DNA from: Oscillospiraceae bacterium
GTDB taxonomy: Bacteria > Bacillota_A > Clostridia > Oscillospirales > CAG-272
Assembly: GCA_015064195.1 (NCBI GenBank)
Contig: SVSO01000131.1
Coordinates: 1-7,872 of the forward strand
DNA length: 7,872 bases
Reading direction: 5' to 3'
Each line of letters starts with the position of its first letter. The first letter of the stretch is position 1. Under the pieces are notes generated by a model. That model made no database searches. It had not been told where the DNA came from and saw only the letters and a list, made by a program, of their open reading frames with translations. Shown here piece after piece: positions 1-4,929 of this stretch. The position numbers and the translations under genes were made by a program.

Positions 1-648
1 ATGATCGCGATAGGTGAGACCCGTATATCGTTTGAGCAGACGGGTCAATCCATCCGCCGTACAGCCGAAGCGGGATGCCAACTGTTCCAGCGGCTGCATT
101 TCACAAATATTGTTCTGCATATTGGTCAGAATCTCAATCACTCTTCGTTCATCTGCCGATTGCCATCCTTCGTCAATGCAAAAATACGGTTCTATTGCAG
201 ATAATTCGCACACTGCATCAAAAATCCGACCCGCTAACCGTACATTTTCAAGCATTCCCGCTCGGTCTCGCAGCCAACAGATATCACTCACCAGCTTCTC
301 GCAGAATTTCCGATCTGTCCGGAAAGCCATCGCCGGATTGTTTTTTCCGAGAACAGTCTGGTCGCGAACATCGTCAAAACGATTCATAATGCCCGGCGAA
401 AAGTTGATCAGCAGCCGCCGCTGCGGAAGATCCTCGGGAGAGCTTGCGCGGTGAAGAACCGCTGGACTGATCAAAATCACTGCAGGAGCCTCCAGCAGAA
501 TCTCCTTGCCGCTCAGATAATAATTTTTTCTGCCATCCAGCATCACATACATCTCATAGGTGTTATGAAAATGCATTTTATCCATATGTGTACCATGAGG
601 ATAGCTTCGGTAATTTATATAAAGTTCACCGGTTTCGTTGTAATCCAT
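1..648 (-). CDS. AraC-family transcriptional regulator, partial (C-terminus beyond left edge)
   Basis: The minus strand is open from an ATG at 648-646 to the left edge, giving 216 residues with no stop. Residues about 18-110 look like an AraC-type cupin ligand-binding domain: H26, H28 and E32 lie in the run HFHNTYEMY, followed by a glycine turn at G39. Residues about 186-216 match the first helix-turn-helix of the AraC DNA-binding domain (PLEQLASRFGC, then LTRLLKRYTGLTYRDH). The second helix-turn-helix, roughly 60 residues, lies outside the window. The start is supported by GGGAGG five bases upstream and a perfect sigma-A promoter. It is divergent from the solute-binding lipoprotein gene, so a local sugar-responsive regulator of that gene is likely by inference. 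The ligand is unknown. Confidence 0.9.
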   Translation of the reverse strand, partial: MDYNETGELYINYRSYPHGTHMDKMHFHNTYEMYVMLDGRKNYYLSGKEILLEAPAVILISPAVLHRASSPEDLPQRRLLINFSPGIMNRFDDVRDQTVLGKNNPAMAFRTDRKFCEKLVSDICWLRDRAGMLENVRLAGRIFDAVCELSAIEPYFCIDEGWQSADERRVIEILTNMQNNICEMQPLEQLASRFGCTADGLTRLLKRYTGLTYRDH

Positions 649-675
649 ATCTGCCTCCCATTGTTCACTATTTCA

Positions 676-704
676 ATTATACCATTCTGTGAAATCGTTG
701 TCAA
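676..704 (-). promoter_or_regulatory. Perfect sigma-A promoter of the AraC-type gene
   Basis: On the minus strand TTGACA (704-699) is followed by a 17-base spacer and TATAAT (681-676), an exact consensus match in both boxes. Transcription would begin near 669, giving a leader of about 20 bases that contains the GGGAGG ribosome-binding site (659-654). Confidence 0.88.
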
Positions 705-748
705 GCCGTTTTATGCGGCGTTTCTGTAAATTTATCGCCATATCAGTG

Positions 749-802
749 GTAATCTGCATTTTTTGTCCGGAATTTCAGTAGCGCATTTATGTAATCTATG
801 TT
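749..802 (+). repeat. Imperfect direct repeat GTAATCT, possible regulator half-sites
   Basis: GTAATCTGCATT (749-760) and GTAATCTATGTT (791-802) agree at 9 of 12 positions and start 42 bases apart, close to four helical turns. The second copy runs into the extended -10 element. A shorter match, GTAATC, lies at 640-645 over the start of the AraC-type gene. AraC-family proteins bind direct-repeat half-sites on one DNA face, so these are candidate operators. The match is short and could be chance. Confidence 0.3.
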
Positions 803-807
803 ATAAT
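799..807 (+). promoter_or_regulatory. Extended -10 promoter of the solute-binding protein gene
   Basis: TGTTATAAT (799-807) is an exact extended -10 element, TG-N-TATAAT. At the 17-base spacing, the -35 position (779-784, TAGCGC) is poor. This combination often marks an activator-dependent promoter, which fits control by the divergent AraC-type protein. Transcription would start near 814, about 26 bases before the ATG. Confidence 0.72.
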
Positions 808-839
808 ATAATTACCGACAAACAGAAAGGATAACACTT

Positions 840-2297
840 ATGAAACGCTACATTACCATCGCTTTACTTTTTTCTATGCTGCTGACCCTTTCCTGCGGAA
901 CAGCAACTCCATCCGCAGATACTGCCTCCACTGATCAGATCGACACATCGGCATCGGCAGCCACATTCGATCCATATGATGACGAACTCCCCGATTTCGA
1001 CTTCGGCGGCGCGGAATTCATCATGAACACGCGTCCCACAACCGCTTCTTCCTGGATCAATCCAACGCTGGATGTGGAGTCGGAAAACGGCGATTCCCTC
1101 AACGATGCCATCTTTCGCCGTAACCGTACACTGGAAGAACGCTTCAATTTCAAGCTGGTCGTCCAGACAGAAGCCAATGCGCGCCGTGATGTTGCATACA
1201 ATGCCATTCTGGCAGGGGATGACAGCTTTGATGTGTTCCTGCTCACCGACCGCAATGCGCTGGAGCTTGCCAAGGAGGGCATGCTGGTCGCCTATGACAA
1301 TCTGGAGTACATCAACCTTGACAAGCCGTATTGGCACAACTCCATCAACCAGTCCATATCCATCAGCAACAAATATTATTTCGCATACGGCGACTTCAAC
1401 CTGATTCCCTACGACTACACCCACATGCTGGTGTTCAACAAAGAGGTTAAGGAAGACAACAAGCTGGCAAATCCGTTTGAGCTGGTCAAGAGCGGAAAAT
1501 GGACCATTGACGCTTATGCTTCTATGGTGAAGGACACAACCCGTGATCTGGACGGCAACGCAACAATGGACGACAAGGATATGTACGGCCTGCAGTCGCT
1601 CTCAAAGCAGGTACTCCCCGGCTTCTGGATCGGTGCCGGCGTACTTTCCATACACAAAAACAAGGATGATAAACCGGAGTTCACGCTGGCATCCGACAAG
1701 CATTTTGCGGATGTCATCGACAAAATCTTCGATATCACCTATGGAAACGGCTCGTATTACTTCAACAATGCTACCAGCAACGCGGACACTGTCTCCACAG
1801 ATATGTTTGTTAACAACAAGGGACTTTTCCTTGACACCACCTTCAAGCTGATCACCAGTCTGAGAGATATGGACACCGACTTCGGCATCATTCCCTATCC
1901 CAAGTGGGATGAAGCGCAGAAAGATTACTGTTCCCGTGTAGAAGGCGGCGACTTCCCCATGGTGCCTGTCACCAATAAAAAACTGGAAATGACCGGTGTC
2001 CTCCTTGAAGCCATGTGCGCGGAATCCGCAAAATATGTTATCCCCGCTTATTATGATAAGATGCTCAAGGGTAAGGTTGCCCGCGATGAAGAATCCGCGG
2101 AAATGCTGGATATTATTTTCCGGAACCGTATTTATGACCTGGGCGATACCTTCTGGAATCCCATCCTCCGCGACGGTATCTTCCTCCAGATGTTCAACGA
2201 TAACGATCGCGCACTTGCCTCCAAGATTGCGGGTATTGAAGAATCCCTTCGCACACAGATCAAAGAGACGATCAACGCATTTGAAAAGATTCAATAA
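840..2297 (+). CDS. Extracellular solute-binding lipoprotein (ABC transporter family 1 type)
   Basis: The 485-residue product starts with a lipoprotein signal peptide: K2, R3, a hydrophobic core, and a lipobox TLSC with the lipidated cysteine at C19. A low-complexity Ser/Thr/Ala/Asp linker follows to about residue 45. The mature part looks like the clostridial family-1 (COG1653-like) substrate-binding proteins: an opening DFGGAEF, then LNDAIFRRNRTLEERF, and a late segment on IYDLGDTFWNP. Residues 236-247 (DLDGNATMDDKD) form an EF-hand-like calcium loop of a kind often seen in these proteins. AAAGGA lies eight bases before the ATG. It would catch a ligand, probably a sugar or oligosaccharide, outside the membrane for an ABC importer. 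No permease gene follows before the terminator, so it may be an orphan receptor or share permeases elsewhere. The substrate cannot be read from sequence. Confidence 0.92.
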   Translation: MKRYITIALLFSMLLTLSCGTATPSADTASTDQIDTSASAATFDPYDDELPDFDFGGAEFIMNTRPTTASSWINPTLDVESENGDSLNDAIFRRNRTLEERFNFKLVVQTEANARRDVAYNAILAGDDSFDVFLLTDRNALELAKEGMLVAYDNLEYINLDKPYWHNSINQSISISNKYYFAYGDFNLIPYDYTHMLVFNKEVKEDNKLANPFELVKSGKWTIDAYASMVKDTTRDLDGNATMDDKDMYGLQSLSKQVLPGFWIGAGVLSIHKNKDDKPEFTLASDKHFADVIDKIFDITYGNGSYYFNNATSNADTVSTDMFVNNKGLFLDTTFKLITSLRDMDTDFGIIPYPKWDEAQKDYCSRVEGGDFPMVPVTNKKLEMTGVLLEAMCAESAKYVIPAYYDKMLKGKVARDEESAEMLDIIFRNRIYDLGDTFWNPILRDGIFLQMFNDNDRALASKIAGIEESLRTQIKETINAFEKIQ

Positions 2298-2325
2298 AAC
2301 AATCAGCCTGTCTTCCCCAAGAAGC

Positions 2326-2357
2326 AAATCCCCGCCGTGTAACCCGGCGGGGATTTT
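2326..2357 (+). terminator. Strong intrinsic terminator between convergent genes
   Basis: A 12-bp stem pairs 2326-2337 (AAATCCCCGCCG) with 2345-2356 around a seven-base loop, TGTAACC. It lies 28 bases after the lipoprotein stop codon. On the plus strand the stem ends in TTTT. On the minus strand, where the 187-residue gene stops at 2361, the trailing tract is only TTTG, so termination there is probably weaker, although the same hairpin likely serves both transcripts. Confidence 0.88.
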
Positions 2358-2360
2358 GCA

Positions 2361-2924
2361 TCAGCTGTTCATTTGCTTCCAGAGTTCACCGAACTCGGTG
2401 AGATCGCGCACAGGATCATCGAATTTCACATTGGTGGTGCATTCCTTCACCCAGGCGAGGAACTTCGCCTGCTTTTCCGCCTCACTCTGCGGCTTCAAAT
2501 CGTTCACCATGCCCGTGTAAAATTCAATCAGCTTCTGATTGGTCGTCTCGCGGCACTGGATGACCTTGGCGATGGATTCCGCCTTGTTCGCGCCAGCGAT
2601 GTCGCCCGGCCCTTTCGCAGGCTCAATCGCCTTGATGGCTTTCACCGCCTCAGCGATGCAGCCATCGTTCGCCGCCAGCTTCTCAAGCTGTTCCAGCGCA
2701 TAATCGAGCGTGTATTTGCCCGGTGCCTTTGCTTCTTCCTGTACGATTTTCTCTGTATCTGCCATTTCTATATCCTCCGTGATATCCGGCGGACGCACAA
2801 GACAGATCGTGTCTTCGTCTATGAAGCGCGCCCTGCCGTGTTTGACGAGCCCTTTCGCCCGTTTGACATACGTCGCTTCATACCGATTGCCGAATGAATC
2901 GACAACCTGAACCGTTTTTTCCAA
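2361..2924 (-). CDS. Conserved-looking protein of unknown function with N-terminal RRXRR/PLMP-like segment
   Basis: I do not recognise a named family. The proposed 187-residue product starts at TTG (2924-2922), because GGGGGAGG (2939-2932) sits seven bases upstream. An in-frame ATG at 2984-2982 would add 20 residues but has no ribosome-binding site at normal spacing. Residues 2-46 look like a compact domain: V5, D9, FGN at 11-13, then KRAKGLVKHGRARF at 21-34 and TICL at 39-42. This resembles from memory the first segment of IscB proteins. An acidic linker (about 47-72) and a helical, Lys/Glu/Ala-rich region follow, with a small hydrophobic core and no signal peptide or membrane span. It is convergent with the lipoprotein gene and downstream of the sigma/anti-sigma pair. 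Function is unknown; a cytoplasmic location is inferred. Confidence 0.75.
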   Translation of the reverse strand: MEKTVQVVDSFGNRYEATYVKRAKGLVKHGRARFIDEDTICLVRPPDITEDIEMADTEKIVQEEAKAPGKYTLDYALEQLEKLAANDGCIAEAVKAIKAIEPAKGPGDIAGANKAESIAKVIQCRETTNQKLIEFYTGMVNDLKPQSEAEKQAKFLAWVKECTTNVKFDDPVRDLTEFGELWKQMNS

Positions 2925-3006
2925 TGGGTGTCCTCCCCCTATTCGATTTTCAGCCTCGGAATGGAAGCGTGCTTTGTAAGCCATGATGTTTTTTGTTATG
3001 GGTGTC
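2914..3006 (-). repeat. Duplicated translation-start region in the leader of the 187-residue gene
   Basis: Read on the plus strand, 2914-2932 and 2988-3006 share GTTTTTT, three differing bases, then ATGGGTGTC: 16 of 19 positions, at an offset of 74. Similarity continues with one gap into the pyrimidine-rich complement of the Shine-Dalgarno site (2933-2939 versus 3007-3014). On the minus strand the proximal copy holds the active TTG start, while the distal copy has TAA at that position. This suggests an old tandem duplication of the ribosome-loading site. Confidence 0.6.
2932..2939 (-). promoter_or_regulatory. Shine-Dalgarno site that decides the TTG start
   Basis: GGGGGAGG on the minus strand lies seven bases before TTG at 2924-2922. 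It is far stronger than anything near the in-frame ATG at 2984 and is the main reason for choosing the shorter protein. Confidence 0.75.
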
Positions 3007-3020
3007 GTCTCCCCGGATTT

Positions 3021-3049
3021 ATTATAGCATAAACAGGCGGATTTGTCAA
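3021..3049 (-). promoter_or_regulatory. Perfect sigma-A promoter of the 187-residue gene
   Basis: TTGACA (3049-3044), a 17-base spacer and TATAAT (3026-3021) match consensus exactly on the minus strand. The -35 box begins four bases past the anti-sigma stop codon. Transcription would start near 3014, leaving an untranslated leader of about 90 bases before the TTG, long enough for regulation. No hairpin was recognised in it. Confidence 0.88.
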
Positions 3050-3052
3050 GGA

Positions 3053-3766
3053 TTATCTCCAGCCGTCTGCGTACCACTCCTCCAGCACCGGCTCCGCAGG
3101 CACAAGCTCCATGCCGCGCTCCCATACGGTTACATACCCCTCCGGTGTACCGACACGGATCGCTTCGAGGTTATCCCAGATCTGTATATCCGCTGCCGCA
3201 ATCGCCTCCTCGCTCAACAGCTCGCGCACCGCCACGGGAAAATATCGGTCGTTCATCATCTTATACCGCATGTTCAGATAGCTCGGCCAATAGTCAAGCA
3301 GCGCACGCTTCGGTACGAGATAGATCACGTCTCCTTCACGCTGAAGCGACATCCGATATAACGGCGCATCGTCGGTGATATACAGGTGAAATGTGATCAC
3401 GCCGTTCTCCAGCTGTCCCACCTCGGAAACCTGTATTTTTTCCACATCCACGGGGAAAATCCGTGCGCGCGAGGCAAATTGATATACACCGACGAGCATG
3501 CCCACAAAAATCAGCATCACCAGCGTGCCGACAATCAGCGATTTTCTCCGCATCCGCGCCCATTTCGCCGTAATCTTCGCAAGCGGCCGCATCTCATCCG
3601 CCGCAGGCTTCGCAAGGGAAAGCTCCACATCCATCTCCGCCAGCATATTTCTGCAGCACTCGCATGCACTAAGATGCTCCTCCACCATCGCACGGCTCTC
3701 CGCCGAGCAGACACCGTCGTGATAGATCGGCAGTAAATCCTCGATCACTTTACAGCTTATCTTCAT
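3053..3766 (-). CDS. Membrane-anchored zf-HC2 anti-sigma factor
   Basis: The 237-residue product has the anti-sigma zinc-finger pattern at its N-terminus: C5, then H31, C35 and C38 (HLSACECC). This family binds the partner ECF sigma factor in the cytoplasm. A basic patch (R71-K75) precedes one membrane span at about residues 77-97, rich in Val, Leu, Ile and Gly. Residues 98-237 should lie outside the membrane and may sense the signal; I do not recognise that part. The ATG overlaps the sigma stop codon as ATGA, and AAGGAG lies eight bases upstream inside the sigma gene, so translation is coupled. The partner role follows from this arrangement and the HC2 motif. The signal is unknown, and release by regulated proteolysis is only a family-based guess. 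Confidence 0.87.
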   Translation of the reverse strand: MKISCKVIEDLLPIYHDGVCSAESRAMVEEHLSACECCRNMLAEMDVELSLAKPAADEMRPLAKITAKWARMRRKSLIVGTLVMLIFVGMLVGVYQFASRARIFPVDVEKIQVSEVGQLENGVITFHLYITDDAPLYRMSLQREGDVIYLVPKRALLDYWPSYLNMRYKMMNDRYFPVAVRELLSEEAIAAADIQIWDNLEAIRVGTPEGYVTVWERGMELVPAEPVLEEWYADGWR

Positions 3767-4230
3767 TGTAATCTCTCCTTTATCTGTAATTTCGCGCGGT
3801 GATAGGTTACCCGCGCCCAGCTCTCCGTCCTGCCGAACAGCGACGCGATCTGTGCAAACGACAGCTCGCCGAACGTGCGCAGGGAGAACACCTCCTTGTA
3901 CGGCTCCGGCAGATCGTGCAGAATCCGGTGTATCGCCAGCGAATCCTCTCTGGTGACAATACCATCCTCAATACCGTCATCGCCTAGCTCCTCCTCGAAT
4001 TCTTCCCCGCGATGCTGCTTTCTGTACAGCGACAGATAAGTATTCTTCGCAATCTGGCACAACCACACATACAGCCTGCACCGTCCGTCGAAACGGTCGA
4101 TGCTCTGCAGCGCCTTGAAAAACGTCTCCTGCGTGATCTCCTCCGCCATCGCCGCATCACGGCTGATTGACAGCGCGTATTTATAAACATCGCGGAAATA
4201 GAGGTTGTAAACCTCCTCGAAATCGCTCAC
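3763..4230 (-). CDS. ECF-type RNA polymerase sigma factor (sigma-70 family)
   Basis: The product is 155 residues from a GTG start (4230-4228), the usual ECF size. The GTG is preferred over an upstream in-frame ATG at 4389, which lies inside pgsA and runs through its terminator. GAGGTG sits five bases before the GTG, and a promoter-like element ends about 25 bases upstream. Region 2 (about residues 8-72) carries AEEITQETFFKALQSIDRF and the helix ending in YVWLCQIAKN, which contact the -10 element and core polymerase. Region 4 (about 107-155) has LPEPYKEVFSLRTFGELSF followed by a helix-turn-helix for the -35 element. Regions 1.1, 1.2 and 3 are absent, as expected. It overlaps the anti-sigma gene by four bases and probably switches on its own operon plus an envelope-stress set elsewhere. 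Confidence 0.93.
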   Translation of the reverse strand: MSDFEEVYNLYFRDVYKYALSISRDAAMAEEITQETFFKALQSIDRFDGRCRLYVWLCQIAKNTYLSLYRKQHRGEEFEEELGDDGIEDGIVTREDSLAIHRILHDLPEPYKEVFSLRTFGELSFAQIASLFGRTESWARVTYHRAKLQIKERLQ

Positions 4231-4255
4231 GGTATCACCTCGCTTTCGTATATAA

Positions 4256-4281
4256 GACGCACCGGCGCGGGATTTGTTACA
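4256..4281 (-). promoter_or_regulatory. Candidate autoregulatory ECF promoter
   Basis: On the minus strand TGTAAC (4281-4276) and CGTC (4259-4256) are separated by 16 bases. This matches the AAC-type -35 and CGT-type -10 known for SigW/SigX/SigV-like ECF factors in Bacillus. It lies directly before the sigma gene, with an expected start near 4249 and a short leader carrying GAGGTG. No good sigma-A promoter was seen in the same gap. Confidence 0.7.
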
Positions 4282-4290
4282 GAAAAATTG

Positions 4291-4326
4291 AAAAAACATC
4301 GTCTGCATGCAAGCATGCAGACGATG
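4291..4326 (-). terminator. Intrinsic terminator of the recA-recX-rimO-pgsA string
   Basis: A perfect 13-bp stem (4326-4314 with 4309-4297; arm CATCGTCTGCATG) closes a four-base loop and is followed on the minus strand by six Ts (4296-4291). It begins five bases after the pgsA stop codon. The -35 box of the sigma promoter starts only nine bases beyond the T tract. Confidence 0.93.
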
Positions 4327-4331
4327 ACATA

Positions 4332-4919
4332 TTATTTGGTAGGATCGAGGAACTGCCAGTAGGTCTTCATATAGTCGATGCCCGACCACAGCGTCATGAC
4401 AGTCATCGCCGCAATGGTGATGTAGCTGAACAGGTGCATGTCATACAACGCCGAGCTTTGCGGGATGATGACCGGCTCCAGCAGAACGACAACGATGCAG
4501 ATGATCTGCGTCACCGTCTTGACCTTGCCGAGCCATGCGGCTGCAACCACCTTGCCTGCGCTGCTCGAAATGATGAGGCGCATGGAGGTGATGGCCAGCT
4601 CACGGAAGATGACGATGAGCGCCGCCCAGATAAATACATTGCGGAGATAGTCGTACTTGTACAGAATCGCCAGCATCGCGCCGAATACCATGAACTTATC
4701 CGCCAGCGGGTCGATGAACTTGCCAAAGTCGGTGATCATGTTGAATTTGCGCGCGATCATGCCGTCGAGAAAATCGGTGAATGCGGTCAGAATGAAGATT
4801 GCCGCGCTGAGAATCCGCGACCAGGTATCCGGAAGAATCGATTCCGGCAGAACCATTACAGCCACAAACAGCGGCACCATAATCACGCGCATCAGCGAGA
4901 GTTTATTCGGAAGATTCAT
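4332..4919 (-). CDS. pgsA: CDP-diacylglycerol--glycerol-3-phosphate 3-phosphatidyltransferase
   Basis: This 195-residue membrane enzyme joins CDP-diacylglycerol and glycerol 3-phosphate to make phosphatidylglycerol phosphate, releasing CMP. It is the committed step to phosphatidylglycerol and cardiolipin. The CDP-alcohol phosphotransferase signature is complete: D49, D52-G53, A56-R57, G66, D70 and D74, in the DG-x2-AR-x8-G-x3-D-x3-D pattern. The N-terminus (MNLPNKLSLMRV) is typical of PgsA, and several hydrophobic segments follow (about 12-24, 36-50, 75-90, 95-110, 125-145, 165-180). AAGGAGG lies five bases before the ATG, and the gene starts ten bases after rimO stops. It is last in the string and followed by the terminator. 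A different CDP-alcohol transferase is possible, but length and N-terminus favour PgsA. Confidence 0.93.
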   Translation of the reverse strand: MNLPNKLSLMRVIMVPLFVAVMVLPESILPDTWSRILSAAIFILTAFTDFLDGMIARKFNMITDFGKFIDPLADKFMVFGAMLAILYKYDYLRNVFIWAALIVIFRELAITSMRLIISSSAGKVVAAAWLGKVKTVTQIICIVVVLLEPVIIPQSSALYDMHLFSYITIAAMTVMTLWSGIDYMKTYWQFLDPTK

Positions 4920-4929
4920 AACGGCCTCC

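Noticed and set aside
1..454. Plus-strand open frames at the left edge
   Set aside because: They are antisense to the AraC-type gene, whose cupin and helix-turn-helix sequence is clear on the minus strand.
864..1424. 186-codon minus-strand frame (with another at 1602-2327)
   Set aside because: Both are antisense to the well-supported lipoprotein gene and show no protein family features. The second crosses into the terminator region.
1545..1580. Dockerin-like repeat in the lipoprotein
   Set aside because: There is only one D-x-D-G-N-type loop. Such single calcium-loop motifs are common in this type of binding protein, and a dockerin needs two copies near a terminus.
2925..3125. Longer starts of the 187-residue gene at 3125 or ATG 2984
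   Set aside because: The 3125 start lies upstream of the perfect promoter and inside the anti-sigma gene. The 2984 ATG lacks a well-spaced Shine-Dalgarno site, although it cannot be fully excluded.
4297..4326. Near-perfect palindrome as a possible protein-binding site or attachment site
   Set aside because: Its position five bases after the pgsA stop codon, the four-base loop and the following six Ts make an intrinsic terminator the simpler explanation.
4231..4389. Longer start of the sigma gene at ATG 4389
   Set aside because: This extension would lie inside pgsA and translate the terminator hairpin and the candidate promoter. It has no sigma-like sequence, and the GTG at 4230 has a good ribosome-binding site.
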